Source: Casuarius casuarius
Lineage: Eukaryota; Chordata; Aves; Casuariiformes; Casuariidae
Assembly: GCA_003342895.1 (NCBI GenBank)
Contig: PTFA01000395.1
Span: forward strand, 196,394-260,393
Direction of reading: 5' to 3'
Length of the DNA: 64,000 bases
The notes below the pieces were generated by a model. The model saw only the letters and a list, made by a program, of their open reading frames with translations. It made no database searches and was not told where the DNA came from. The position numbers were made by a program, and so were the translations under genes. This document shows, piece after piece, positions 1-13,795 of this stretch (positions within the stretch are counted from its first letter, which is position 1; each line of letters starts with the position of its first letter).

Positions 1-944
<944 letters not shown>

Positions 945-954
945 TCAGGAACAC

Positions 955-2314
955 CTGTGAAACAAAAAAAAAAAGAATTGAGCTGAAGCTGTTCTCATTA
1001 CGATGTAAAGCTTACATGAAACTCTAGTGTACAGTGAAAATAGACACCTCTACAGGTAAGTACCCAGATGGCATCTTTGGCTCAAACACTGTCAACAGAT
1101 TACATCAGCAATAACATAAGGGGTCCGTAGAAATGATTGCACACATGCTCGTGAAGGACATGAACTAGGTTTGCTGCTCTGAAGTAGCTACCTAGGTGGG
1201 AATTGCTTTCTCTGCCATTTCTTTGCAGTGAATATGGATATAGTGTGTCTGACAAACTAGAGGCACGGTCCAAGTAGGGCTTACTGGAAAGGAGGAAGGG
1301 GAAGATGTTCGTAAACTGTTACAGTGTGTCTGCAGGGAAGTCCTACTGTTCCAGTTTGTGTGAGGTCCACCACATGTAAACATGCCTTTTATCCAGGTGT
1401 GGAAATGGTGGATAACCAGGATCTAACATCAATTGGTAAAGCAGTCGTGTAGTACCTGGAGTAAAAAAACTTGTCCTGGTGAAAGTGGGATAAACTGATT
1501 AATGCTGAAGTGATTATTTTAATTATGGTTTAAACGCATACATTAGCATGAATAAATTTTAAATTGGTTTTGCATGTGTACTTTGTATTCCCAAACTAAT
1601 ACAAACTTTGTATTCAAGGGAGTAGACAAAACAAGGGGTTTGCAGGATGGAACAACAGCTGGATGTCAGTGAGCTTAAGTTTACCTTTTTATTACCTTAG
1701 AAAGCAATGAGTGAAGTACTCCTTTTTTAACTTTTTTTTTTGCATATGCAATTTTTATTCATCTGGCTTTGAAAAATAGTTAAAATTAATTATATCCACC
1801 AACAGAATTTCAATCTTTTTGATTAGATAAAATTACCAAAAGTGCCAGATATGTTGTTAGCAAATAATATTATGAATTTAATGTCAACCAATTAGCTGTA
1901 TTCAGGAAATGGAGAAAATGATTTCTGGTTACCCTCTCCCACACTGTGGGACCTAGTACATCTCACTGATATACCTAGTTTTTGACTTTTAGGAAGAAAA
2001 CTATCCCATTTGGGTTCTCAATGTTTGAATAAATGAGCTCTTGAAAGAGAATTAGGTCATAATACAGTTAAGAAAATATCTTTGTATATTTAGAGAAAAC
2101 GACTGCCGTCAGGGGCTGTTTCAGTGTTTCAGGAGACTGGCTGTAGTTGCTTACACAGCAAGTTTAGCAAGTTAAAGTTTCAGCAGTAAATACTGTGCTC
2201 CATATTTCTCTAACTCAATGCTTTTAATTATTTTAGGCCATTACTATGGGTTGCCTGCTTAAAGGTAATACATTTTTAAAGGTTTATTTGAATTCAGTGC
2301 CAACGCTGTTTATT
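955..2314 (-). other. WDR53 first intron / upstream non-coding
   Basis: This AT-rich sequence lies between the WDR53 coding exon and the CpG island. It is most likely the intron between an unseen non-coding first exon and the coding exon. I could not place a convincing first-exon donor; it may lie within or near the assembly gap. No repeats or coding exons were recognised. Confidence 0.4.
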
Positions 2315-3530
2315 TTAATCCAGTCGCACTCGGTAGAAGCACGCACAGTTCTGCACTACCAGTTTTGACACCCTGACGCTGCCGCAAGGAGAAGAAAAAC
2401 GGCGGAAAAGAAAAAGCTGTAAGCAAAACGAGAGAAAGCACTTGGAGAGAAAACACAGGAGGACGCTGCGGAACTGAAGTCTAAGGCAAGTCCGGAGAGC
2501 AGCAGGACGGGCAGCCGGGCACAGCGGCCCCCGCAGCCGCGCGCAGGCCCGCACGGGCCGCCCACCGCGACAACAGGCAGCGGCGAGGCCGAGCGAGTCG
2601 CAGCGTGATTTTATTTTCGAGCCGTTTGCTGGTGTTTCGAGTCACGGAGAGCCGCGGCGCCCGGCCCGGCGGGTGACAGAGCACCGGCAGGGCGCCGGGC
2701 CCCGCACCGCCGCCCCCCGCGCCGCCGCCNNNNNNNNNNNNNNNNNNNNNNNNNNNNNNNNNNNNNNNNNNNNNNNNNNNNNNNNNNNNNNNNNNNNNNN
2801 NNNNNNNNNNNNNNNNNNNNNNNNNNNNNNNNNNNNNNNNNNNNNNNNNNNNNNNNNNNNNNNNNNNNNNNNNNNNNNNNNNNNNNNNNNNNNNNNNNNN
2901 NNNNNNNNNNNNNNNNNNNNNNNNNNNNNNNNNNNNNNNNNNNNNNNNNNNNNNNNNNNNNNNNNNNNNNNNNNNNNNNNNNNNNNNNNNNNNNNNNNNN
3001 NNNNNNNNNNNNNNNNNNNNNNNNNNNNNNNNNNNNNNNNNNNNNNNNNNNNNNNNNNNNNNNNNNNNNNNNNNNNNNNNNNNNNNNNNNNNNNNNNNNN
3101 NNNNNNNNNNNNNNNNNNNNNNNNNNNNNNNNNNNNNNNNNNNNNNNNNNNNNNNNNNNNNNNNNNNNNNNNNNNNNNNNNNNNNNNNNNNNNNNNNNNN
3201 NCGGGGGGAGCGGGGTGGCGGCTGCCGGGGCGGGTGCTGGAGCTGGTCTTCTCCTACCTGGAGCTGCGCGAGCTGCGGAGCTGCGCGCTGGTCTGCAAGC
3301 TGTGGCACCGCGTCCTGCACGGCGACGAGAACAGCGAGGTGTGGCGCAGCCTGGCGGCCCGCTGCCTGGCGGAGGAGGCGCTGCGCACCGACATCCTCTG
3401 CAACGTGCCCACCTACAAGGGCAAGGTGAGCCGGTGCCGCCGGGGCGGCGGGGGAGCGGCGCGGCCCGAACCTGGGCCGCGGCCCGGCGTCGTTGCGCGC
3501 CCCGCGTTGGGAGCCGGGGGAGGGGGGTGG
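2315..3530. promoter_or_regulatory. CpG island, probable WDR53/FBXO45 bidirectional promoter
   Basis: GC content and CpG density jump at about 2480 and stay high to about 3530, covering FBXO45 exon 1 and the space between the two divergent genes. The position and the head-to-head arrangement fit a shared promoter. The core of the island, including any transcription start sites, may be hidden in the run of N at 2730-3201. The direction of transcription is inferred from the flanking genes. Confidence 0.6.
2730..3201. other. Assembly gap (472 N)
   Basis: An unbroken run of N in extremely GC-rich sequence. It removes the start codon and, by comparison with the human protein length, about 32 residues of FBXO45, plus its 5' UTR and promoter core. 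A dropout of this kind is typical of avian GC-rich first exons. Confidence 0.99.
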
Positions 3531-6200
3531 AGGAAGAGGATGGGTATCGCCGTGCCGGAGGGGTCTGGATCATCCCTTCCTGCCTAAACGCCCTCTCCCT
3601 CCTGCTCCGCTAGGTCCGTGCCTTTCACCATGCCTTCAGCACCAACGATTGCTCCAGGAACGTCTACATCAAGAAGAACGGCTTCACTTTGCACCGCAAC
3701 CCCATCGCTCAGAGCACGGATGGGGCAAGGACCAAGATCGGCTTCAGCGAGGGCCGCCACGCGTGGGAAGTGTGGTGGGAGGGCCCGCTGGGCACCGTGG
3801 CCGTCATCGGCATCGCCACGAAGCGGGCCGCCATGCAGTGTCAGGGCTACGTGGCGCTGCTGGGGAGCGATGACCAGAGTTGGGGCTGGAATTTGGTGGA
3901 CAATAATTTGCTGCATAATGGAGAAGTGAATGGCAGTTTCCCTCAGTGCAATAACGCACCGAAGTACCAGGTGGGTGAGACTTGGCACAGGCTGGAAGCT
4001 TTGCTGTGTCTGGCAACAGCTGTCTTCCAAGAATTTCTTCATAGTGTGTAGCAGTTAGCTGTTTGCTGAACTGAGCTTAAATGGTGATCTAGAGCAAAAT
4101 GTTCCCTGCAGAAGGTAAATAATTGTGGTGAACGAGCGTTTTTCCCCCTTAATTTAATGTTTCTTTAGATTACGTCTGTGTACCATGTTCAGTACAACTG
4201 GTTCTCTATTCTTTCCCTTACCGATGATAACAAATACACTTTTATTTCAAATATCAGATGAAGAACACACACTACGGGTGCTTCTTTAAAGACAATTGCT
4301 TTTTGAAGTAAAAACTGACAAGGCTGTTCTAGCTATCTTAAGTAGAGATTTCCCCAGTCAGTAATACGATTTTGTGGTAGGTGTGTTATCTTTCTGTTAC
4401 TCTGCAGCGGGAGTTGAGCTTAGTGCTTAGGTAAGAATCTTCCTGCAAAAAAGCTGCAGTGATGCTGAGTGCTGTTTGTTTGCTCCCTGGCAGTGTTCCT
4501 AAAGGCGACATCCTTGGTCTGGGATGTGATGTTCAGATAACTAGATTTATTAAAAAGGAAGTGCCATTCTGTCTTTTTGTCCATTTTGTCCACTGTAGAA
4601 GTGGTTTACCTTTGCTCCTCTGGCCACCTGCACAATGAGAGTTTGACTGCTAGATTTCCTCACGCTACAACTTCAGCTATATGCCATGTAATTCCTGTCT
4701 CATAACGTCAATGGTTTTGTATGAATGTTGACTCCAAGACTGCTCGTATTTCAGTTGCAGGTGAAGATTTGCTAGTACCTTGTATCCGATATTCCTAAAT
4801 TTCACATGAAGGCTCACTGCCAAGCACTTAGCCTGATTTGGTCTGGAACTTGTACCTGCCATTTTTGCAAACAAAACCTAAAATTAATGTAGTTAAAGAG
4901 ATGTAGCTTGCTTTCTATTTGCATGTTTTCTAACATGCGAATGGTACAGATACTTTCCAGACTGGACCATTTGTGGTCAGTTTCTGCTATCCTTGTATAG
5001 GCCTTTACGCAGCAACAGGGCAAGAAAAGTTTTAAAGCCAGGAGAACTCTCATGTGGACTCAAGGGCGAACAGTTCTTGCAGTTGCTTCTTTCTCTTTAA
5101 AAATTGCTTGGAGCTCAGATTGTTGATCTTTTAAAGTATTTTATATTTAGTAAAACATGCATAGTGAGCTGCTTTTATGTAATATACTAGAAGTAACTAT
5201 ATGTGTTAGGAGAAAAATGTGTTGATTAGAAGAAAATGCCAACATTGCAGTTGGTTTTTGGAGAATCAGAAGTTTGTGCTATATCATGTTATGCTTGCTG
5301 CTGGTGTCTGTGACTTGCGTTTACATTTGAAAAACATAGATGAATGCAGGGAGCATCATGTACATCCTGATCTGATCATCTTGCTGCATTCAGTGTTCAT
5401 TTCAGTCGTGTGTATATATATATATTTTTTTTTATACTTATTTTGCCTAAGCTTTGCACTGTAATTTCTTTCTGCCTTGGTAAAGGAATCCCTCTGACAG
5501 TGACAGTACTTGCATAGTCAGTAAAATATTCTGGTATATTTTGTACGTTGCACTTATCTTTTTTAAAAACAGGTTCATTGTCTTTAGAATTGCTCTTCAC
5601 AGACATTACTGGTCAGTGATAACAACCAGATACAGAATTTGGGTAACTTTGGGTGGAGGCTATTACAAAACTTCCACGGGCTGCAGAATTCTGAAGCAAA
5701 TGCAATATATTATGCTAATTCTCAGCGCTACTGCCATGTTGTGATGTGAAGGGCTGTTTGTTACTGTGGTGGTGATTAGATACAGGTTGCCCATTGGAAG
5801 CTGCCAGTACAGGTATTCAGAATCTTACGTGTATCAGTGAAATGGAGAAGTTCCACGGCAAAAGTAGTGTAATCTTGAGAAAGAGGAAAACCTCACTTTG
5901 AGATGATTTGCTATACTATACATGGGTTTTGCTTTATTTTTCATGTCTCCATTTCAATATGTTGACCTTTGTCTTTTGTTTTGTTTTTCTTCCTCTTCTT
6001 ATTTCTGTTTCCAGATAGGCGAACGGATTCGAGTTATTCTGGACATGGAAGACAAAACGTTAGCATTTGAGAGGGGCTATGAGTTCTTGGGAGTTGCATT
6101 CAGAGGACTGCCAAAAGTTTGCCTGTATCCAGCAGTGTCTGCTGTGTATGGTAACACGGAAGTGACTTTGGTCTACCTGGGAAAACCTCTGGATGGATGA
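3202..6200 (+). CDS. FBXO45: F-box/SPRY domain-containing protein 1 (FBXO45), 5' end in gap
   Basis: Coding exons are 3202(partial)-3425, 3614-3970 and 6015-6200. All junctions are phase 0 with GT donors and AG acceptors. They give 254 visible residues ending GKPLDG and a TGA at 6198-6200; human FBXO45 is 286 residues as I recall. The F-box is in exon 1 ([19 protein letters not shown], then [13 protein letters not shown]). The SPRY domain spans exons 2 and 3 ([54 protein letters not shown]). The family forms an atypical E3 ligase with SKP1 and MYCBP2/PAM instead of CUL1, acting in neurons on synaptic and migration substrates; this is family knowledge. SPRY residues appear almost unchanged from human, as expected for this very conserved gene. 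The initiator methionine is not visible. An in-frame open stretch before the gap does not resemble the known N-terminus and is probably not used. Confidence 0.95.
3971..6014 (+). other. FBXO45: FBXO45 intron 2
   Basis: This 2.0 kb intron runs from a GTGGGT donor to a TTTCCAG acceptor preceded by a pyrimidine-rich stretch. It is AT-rich and contains a (TA)n microsatellite at about 5409-5425. No internal exon or recognisable transposon was seen. Intron 1 (3426-3613) is only 188 bases. Confidence 0.85.
5409..5431. repeat. (TA)n microsatellite followed by T run
   Basis: Alternating TG/TA dinucleotides followed by nine or so T inside FBXO45 intron 2. Confidence 0.9.
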
Positions 6201-8660
6201 TATGGATTGTTTCATTGGGATGTCAAGATGTGGATGATTCGGAGGAAAAATCTGCATGTTGGTTAGAGGGAGAAGTGAACAAAAAAAAAAAGTGTGGGTG
6301 TGTGTCCAAGAACCATTAAGGAAACCATACAGAATTTTGAAATGGAGGACCAGCCATACTTCAGGAATTGTGTTACATTTCCTCTTTCTACCAGGCCAGA
6401 CATATCCTCAGGGTTGCAGTTGGTTTAGTGGGAAGCTGACACATGCATGTTGCAACAGATTTCATTGCTAAGATGGCAGTGCGTGACCTCAAATATTTAA
6501 GGAAGAATTTGATATAAAACTGCTTGAGGAAATTAACCTGAGATTTGTAAGTAGCGTGTTTTGTGAAAGACTCCCATTTTAAAACTGCTTGTTCCTTCCC
6601 TTCCCTCCTTTGGGCCGGCACAGGTACCAGAGGAGAATAAGTCTGGTTGGGTTTTATTTACAATTTTTAATATACTGAGAAGCATGGTCTGTCTGGACTG
6701 CCCTTCTCTAGTAGAATGATATAAAATGTGTGCAGCTATTTTTAAGTGTATTTTAAAGGTTGTATATATATAACACGTTGAAAAGAACAGTTAAAAGAAA
6801 GAATTTGCTTTATTCTAACTGGGATATAACTTCTCAAAGGAAAAAAATACCCACTACGTGGCATCAGAAAAACCTCAGACAGGTATATAACATTCGTGTA
6901 AGGGTACTTCTTTTGTTGTATTGTAAAGCATTTTGGGATGCTCTTGTGGAGTAAGGTGCTACATTGGCTCATTTTTGCGTAGCTGAAAGTTTCCATAGCT
7001 TTAGCAATATATTTGTTCTCTCTAGGAAACAAGAAATTTTCACTGAGTTTCTTTTTGCCAAAATTTGTGGTCCCTTTTAAGAGTGAAAGGTGCAACACTG
7101 TAGTGAGCTGATTTTCCTTTTGACACCAAAAAATACAAACTTTTAAAAGAAGTCTTATACTCTCTAATCACTGTTGTAAAATGAGACTTTCAAAATAATG
7201 AAGAATCAACATTCAGCTTCTGAGTCAAGATCTTATTTTCAATTTAAAGTTTCCTAAGGATTTAAGACTTGACTTAACCTGACTTAAATTAATTTCTTTA
7301 AGTAAATAAAATCCCAGGTATTCATCTGCCCATTTTCAGTCACGACTGGTAAAATTCTCACTTCCCTCTGGAGATCTTGGATCAGGTTCAGCATGTGGCT
7401 TTTCACTTGCACTGTTTCTCTAAAAACTTTTTACAAAACCAACCGACATGTCAGTCTTACGGCATTCTCCATACAGGCTGAAAAGGCTGTGAAGCTTAAG
7501 GGTGTAGTAAAGAGGTACTTTTTTGGGAAACTGCGTTCCTCTGAGGTTGAAAAGTCTGTAGAGATCTAAGTGTCTGTCAGCCTTCATACAAAGAAAGCTA
7601 ATTTAGCCCCTAGAGTGGGTTCCCTTTCCATAGGGCATTGAATTCTATAAGCCCTGTGGCTAACTCTTGACTCTCGTTTCTTGTTGGTGATGTTCCTCCA
7701 AGCTTAAGAGAACTATCTGAACTGTTTCAGAATTACTGATGGCGTGTTTTTTAGGGAGGGAGAAGGAAATGTTTATACAACCTCTTTTTGTTTTATTTGT
7801 GCTAGAGAATGTGAATTGCTTAATATCAGACACTGATAAATCTCTGAGTGTGGAAGAGAAGGGAATTTCTCTTAGGTTGTTCATTTTTTCCCCCATTACT
7901 CAAGTAATGTAAGGAAAATGGTACAAGCAGATGACTGGGATGCTTAGTCTGCTGCTGAAGAACTATACTTGGAGTGCTTTTTACCTAACAGATAGTGATG
8001 TTCTGCACTGGAACAGAGTATGTACATTATTACCATTTAAAAGGATTTTAAAGTATTTATTTGTTTTATGTGTAGTTTATTCCTTAAAGGCAATATCTGT
8101 TGAGGTCAGTTTCTCCTGTCTGCATTAAAAAAACAAATGCGTAGTAAGACCTGAAGATGTTTTAAACGGTACTGAAAACAACTGAATAAATGAAGTGAGA
8201 CTGGTATATGAGTACCTTTTGGAAAAATCTGTTACAAATGTTGATTGTCTGTAGACTGTAAAGTATGTATCTACATAGCAGAACCTTGTGGCATGAAGTA
8301 GGAAGAAAGGAAATGAAACCCTGTCCCATTACAGAGAAGAAAATCATCTCTTAGGTGAATGTATTCTTTGTGCAGTCTTGAAAGACATGCCCTCTGCACT
8401 TGTTCATGAATCCAAGTAGATGTAAGTAAACCCTGAGAACTTCCGAGGGATTTTATTCACAAATTAAGATTTCTTTCCATTCTTCAAATTGCGTCTTACC
8501 CTATAAATATTTTCCCTCTAAATTAGAAATGGTAAAAGTTCAACATTCCTTCCTGAAGGGTGGGTTTGGGGGGACTCACTTATGTAAGATTAAACTTATT
8601 ACTGGAGACCAATGCTAGCTGTACAAAATATTAAAATAAACTGCTATAATTCAGAAGGAA
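6201..8660 (+). other. FBXO45: FBXO45 3' UTR (inferred extent)
   Basis: AT-rich, non-coding sequence directly downstream of the FBXO45 stop. Candidate AATAAA signals lie at 7305-7310 and 8635-8640. The second is followed within about 30 bases by a GT-rich tract (8662-8680), so it is the better 3' end. A 2.4 kb 3' UTR fits the long 3' UTR known for this gene. The extent is inferred. Confidence 0.5.
8635..8640 (+). terminator. FBXO45: Poly(A) signal AATAAA, probable FBXO45 3' end
   Basis: Canonical hexamer with a GT-rich downstream element at 8662-8680. An alternative upstream signal is at 7305-7310, and a further AATAAA at 9154-9159 is also possible. Confidence 0.5.
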
Positions 8661-9929
8661 ATATTTGTGTGTATTGTTGTAATGACATTCATGATGTACC
8701 GATAGGAAAAATGGAGTGGTAGTTTGGTGTGTCAAAACATTCTTACTGTCGAGAAGATGAAGGTGTTACTGTGTGGTTTGCTGCACGAGTATTTTAAAAG
8801 AGAGAATCTGGCTAATGGTTACGAGGCTTTGAAAACTCAATAGCCTAATAACAATGCTTATGAAATTACATTTTCTGAAACAGGAATGCCCCTGAGTGAC
8901 AGTACAGTAGGGAGTAGCAGCTAACAGCTGGAGGTGTCTTGATTCGGATTACCTGTCATGGGTTGCACTGCCCTACTGCTATGCTGCGGTGCCTTCTGTC
9001 AGAGGACAGCTTCTCAGCTTCTCTCTGTTTCTTTAGCTTTCAGTATGGAAGTTCAGTATTTCTCAATACTTGGTGGAGGACGTAGGGACTCTAGTATGAA
9101 GGGGTTCTGCCCCCCAGTAACAAGATCCAAGATGAGCAGTGCTATTTAGTGAAAATAAAGGGTATTTTGATGTCAGACTTTCTTCACCCAATGATTATTC
9201 GGAGTATTGAACACTGCAGAAATGTTTTGAGAGTTTTGTTCTTTCAGGGAGACACAGAAGGGATATGTTCACTCACACTGTCAGCATTCGTTTAAACTTG
9301 GGCCATCACCTGAAGCAAGTGTGTTTGAGAATATTACAGAGTAAGCCTTCCACTTGGTTGGTCAAGTATTTTGTTATCCCGCATTACATAGATATGCTTA
9401 CTTGAAACTTGGTTTTTGACTTTTTTTCTCGCCATCCTTAAAAACCACTATGAGAGAAGCAGCAGACCTAAGTATGAACAGTTCAAGGTGGTTGTACTAC
9501 TAGATCCAATTTAAATGTTCTCCATCCATATTTCATCTTAAATGGCCTTACTTCATTAAGCTTGTTATGTGTTCCATATGTGTGGATATATTCAACTGGC
9601 AAAGAGTTAAGAATCTCGTCAAACCAGGCACCCCTTTGCTTGCAGATTTTTCCACTTGGTAAATCGTTTTGAGGCCATCTTTGTTCATCTTCCATACTTT
9701 GTGATTGGATTTCTTAGTAGAAAACAGATGGTGAGATTACCACTGAAAGAACATGGTCTCTGAGAGGCCAAGTCCACAGCCATCTTCAGAATAATTCACC
9801 CTGTTTTTGTGGCTGGGAGAGGATGATCATCTGTATCACCAATGTCTCTTCAGTGATTTTGAGCTGAGGTCCCATGCTGAAACAGTCATGCAGCTGGTAC
9901 AGAGATTTCTGAGTAATCTGAATTCCTAG

Positions 9930-10060
9930 ATGTGGAAGAGGGTAAGGCAGCAAGGTCTTGTAGCCTGCCTACTGCCATTCTGTAGCAGAGAGCTGGGATT
10001 TGGACACAGTTCTCCTCTCACCTGTGAGCTATGGCCAGTATGCTTCTTCCCTACACCTCT
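9930..10060 (-). repeat. Possible ancient MIR/CORE-SINE relic, antisense
   Basis: The phrase around 9980-10030 (AGAGCTGGGATTTGGACACA, then a short C/T-rich stretch and GAGCTATGGCC) resembles the antisense body of amniote MIR-type SINEs, where a 'gagctgggatttgaaccc' motif is typical. The copy is heavily diverged, has no ends I can define, and was recognised from memory only. Confidence 0.35.
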
Positions 10061-11134
10061 CCTAGGCTTGTCTCTTGACTATTGATTATACAAATATTAC
10101 GGTGTAATGAAGATTTTGTGTGTGTAAGATTCAGTATGTGGAGTGTCAAGAAGAATGGGTCCCCTGTGCTAAAGTATTACTGTTCAGTTCTTTTTTCTTT
10201 TTCTCTTTCCCTTTGCACCTTAAGAAAGCAAAAAAGCTTCAAAGAGCAGAGAATATGTGCCTGCTTATACAGATTCATGTGATGCTAACACAAATGTTAT
10301 ATTAGCTTTTGCTAGGCTGCATTGGCTTCAGGCTGTTTACTCTGTTCTGGATAGGTTCTTAGACTTTGCTCATCCAGTGCATTTCCAGCGCTGCACTGAG
10401 CAGCACGGCTTACTTCTGTGTCCTGTTTTGTTTTCTTCATTCACAGCACAGCAAAAGCATGTAGTGGAGTGTTTTGTTTTGGCAGGATTTAAATGTATGT
10501 GTTCTGATGTACACATGGGACGGGAATGGGAATGGAGATGAGTCAGGGAAATACCATTTTCAGCTCTGGGTATCAATTGTAAGGTTTGTGCTATTCCTGA
10601 ATTCAGGGAGAGATTCAGTCCAGCCTGTGATGGGTCCCAGATGCTCTGTTTTCTGTATAGGTGAATTTTATCCTTGTGATATCAAGTTCTGTTTTGCCAG
10701 AGGAATTCAATTGCCAGTTGCAAATTTAATTCCAGGGCTTCATGCAATTTGTGGGCATAATTCAGACAAAGATGGTAACTTCGTTTGACCTAAAATTAGA
10801 TGGAATCCTGTAGGAGACATCTGGGAGAAAGCAGATGTGCACTTGGTAGCCCATCTGGCTTAGAAATGGTATTATAGCCTTCTGTATCTCTTGGAGTTTT
10901 CAAAGCGTTAAATTCTTAAACGTGTATATCATGTGGCGGAAGTCCAAATAACTGAACAGTAACCAAAGCCAGGCAGGGCAACATGCTGCAGGATGGGTCA
11001 GAATCTCAAAGCCAACCAGATATGGTAGATCATGTTTATTGTGGGAGCTACTAAAAGAGGTCTTATTTTCAGCAAGGAATTTAAGAATGCTCTTGAAATA
11101 CAATGTGAATTTGAGCAACTGTGATCAAAAATCA

Positions 11135-11335
11135 GAGGAGACTGTGTTGTGACTGAACTCTGAAGAACTTTATTCTCTCCAGTGGACTCATTTCTGTTTT
11201 GCTTAGGTTCAACTTCAGCCAGTTGCTCTTCATCTCTGAGCTGAGCTGCATTACAACACTGTGGCCTTGGAGAAAGACACGTAGAGCTCTGTCATCTGTG
11301 TGTTGAAGCAAGGGGTTGGTGTGTGGTGGACAACA
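11135..11335 (-). repeat. Relic of an L2/CR1-type non-LTR reverse transcriptase, antisense
   Basis: Read on the minus strand, this stretch gives HTDDRALRVFL, then MKSNWLKLNLSKTEM. This matches the order and spacing of the 'ADD.QLY' active-site strand followed by 'WM..N.LKLN.DKTE' that is characteristic of L2/CR1-group LINE reverse transcriptases. The alanine of the catalytic ADD box has become T (TDD), and no longer open frame survives on either side. It is an old, inactive copy. Confidence 0.42.
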
Positions 11336-13750
11336 GTCTTGAGTGAGGGAGAGAAATACAGGAATCTGGAATAAATATTTGCAAATTAAGATGACAGCAT
11401 ATGCAAGTCGCACTGACATGGTTTCCACTCTACGTTCTGGCACGCTTCCAGACTCTCTGCATCAAGAATTTGCTTGGCCAACACAGCTGCAAGCTCGTTC
11501 AGGAGTGAAGAGGTTTGATGCCTTCTAGATGAAAGGCTAGAATCAATTTTTTTAGCACAAGGTACTTCAGAGTTGGCTAAACAACTGTGTTTGAAGGACT
11601 TCCCTTCTCTGACTAATGATTTGACTACCTTGGTCGAGAAGAACATCAGCTGTTCAGAGCTCACCCAAAAGAGATCGATCAGATCCACAGGTCTTGGCTT
11701 CAGAATCCTTTAGGATGTCCAGCATTTTTTGATAGGTGAGCTATGTAATTTTTTATTAACTGAATAAAACTCTAAATTTCTTGTTGTAAGTGTGCCATGA
11801 AATCTATTGGGAGATTAGAAGCATGACCTGAAAGATCAGATGACAAACTACTCTGTATGACAAAGCTAAGAACTCAATATGGTCATTTGTTATGGGACAG
11901 GAGTCTGTTCTTGGCTTCGGCACTGGCTTATAGTGGCATTGGCCTTAAGTCAATTGTGTGACCTTTTTTTCCATAAGATGACAAAAGGGTTGTCAGAAAA
12001 ATTAATAATTCAAAATGATTTGGAAAAATAGCCATGCTATAGAGAAGATTTTTTTTAGCTTATTTTTTCTAATTAAAATGCGTTAGTGAGTGTGTGTTTT
12101 GGGGAGTTCTGAGAACAGAATTGTCCTATATGTGACTTTTACTAACAAATGCCATTTGGTTTTGTTAATTTTGGCCATGTTTCAGGTGACAAAGCTAGCC
12201 AGGAGCAGATGGCCTTGATCCTGTGGGCTGTGTCAGTGTGTCTCATGTTGAGGCTGAATTTCTGTTGGCTAGGACCTATCTGTACTCTTCTTCTGTCTGC
12301 CTCTGAATCCAATAGCAACATGGTACAAATTAGCTTTTCTCTCTGTTTACTGATGATGTATATTTTTTAATTTCCTTAACACAGGGCTGTGTCTTCCAGA
12401 TGGCTGCCTCTCTTTTTTTTCTATCCCACTTTCACTGAGACGATGACAGCAGCAATGAATTAAAATATTACTCAATATCATCACAGTTTGATCATACAAC
12501 TGCTGATAAAACTTATTTTTCTCTATGTAATTAGCCATGAAGCTGTGCGTTTCAATACTGATATTTCAGATCTAGCCAAATCTTTGAATTTCTTCTCATT
12601 TTGACTTTATTACCATGTTACTTTATTACCTGTAATGAGCCTTATATGTTTTTTTCATAAAGAGCTGATGGAATACTTCTGTTGACCTGCAAGTAGGCTG
12701 CAAGCTGCTGCTTTCATATATATAATATTTTGCTTAAAGCTTAGGACTTTACAGTGCTCCCTTACCCAGGTGTTACTGACTGTGGGCTGTTACTTTCCTT
12801 TGTCTTTTCTCCCTTCGTTGCCCTGCTGAATCTGCCTTTCATCAGTAGCTACCTGGGAAGGAATTTCCTGCGGATCTACTTGCCTCTAAGTATGATATGC
12901 CACTATTAGACCAACTTCACATTTCATAAATTGCTCTGCTCTGGCCACTGGCAAGAACACAATTGTCTGTGCTGTGTGTGCTTCTGTTCTCCGGACGTTG
13001 CTGGTTCTTGCACCTTGTGGATAATCAGTGAGATTTGTAGGCAAAAAACTGCATTATTGAAGGGTGCTCTAGGATCCTTTTTGCATTTTCAAAACTGAGG
13101 TTTTAAATGGTTAGAAGGACATGTTTGATTTCTGTAACTGATAGCTGTCTACCTTGCACTTTAGTATAATTCAACAGGAAGGAAAACTAATGAAATAAAA
13201 AATGAATATTGAAAGTTTTTCCTGCAGTGATGTCGAACCTGCTAATGCATACAACAAGCAGCATTTTGCTTACTATTATACATGTTGTGTGACTTTGCAA
13301 TGAATTCTCCCTCTTCTCCACAAGAGGGCAAAATTAACAGTGCTATGGGAGCCTTTAATTTATATTTCCTAAGTTTTGTACAAAATAAATGTTTAACATG
13401 GCACCTTCTTTATTAATACTTGTTTATATCCTCTTAAGAGAAATTATCATGGAGCAATGGATAACAGAAGTAGAATTTTTGAAATATATTTCTTCATCGA
13501 ACCTGAAACTAGCTGAGCAAATCCTTTCAGTTCAGAACATTCTTATTTTCACAGACTGTAAACAGAGCTGAGACTCCACGATAAAAGGCAGAACAGGATT
13601 TGAGAGGCTCCAACAAAATGTCACTGTTGTTGTTCAAGGGTAGGATGTACCTTTAGTCGAACACATATCGGTCTAATTTTTCACAGACCTGCTTTTCTTC
13701 CTCTCAAGCATTTCTGACCAGGGAATAACGACTTCTTGAAAGGATTATAC

Positions 13751-13795
13751 AAAAAAAAAAAAAAAAAAAANAAAAAAAAAAGAGAGAGAGAGAGG
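13751..13795. repeat. Poly(A) run with one N, followed by (AG)n
   Basis: About 20 A, a single N at 13771, about 10 more A and then AG dinucleotides. The N marks an unresolved base within a homopolymer. Confidence 0.95.

Larger units (their letters stand above)
8661..13740. other. Intergenic, no gene seen
   Basis: AT-rich DNA between FBXO45 and NRROS. Open frames are short and show no family similarity or flanking splice sites. It holds two decayed repeats described separately (an ancient SINE-like segment near 9.9-10.06 kb and an RT-like relic near 11.14-11.33 kb). Nothing else was recognised. Confidence 0.6.

Noticed and set aside
2673..2729. FBXO45 start before the assembly gap
   Set aside because: The in-frame residues do not resemble the Ala/Gly-rich FBXO45 N-terminus, and the expected start falls inside the N run.
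11890..12010. MIR-like phrase ('attgtgtgacctt' and 'gggttgtcag')
   Set aside because: Only two short matches, with wrong spacing between them; too weak to call.
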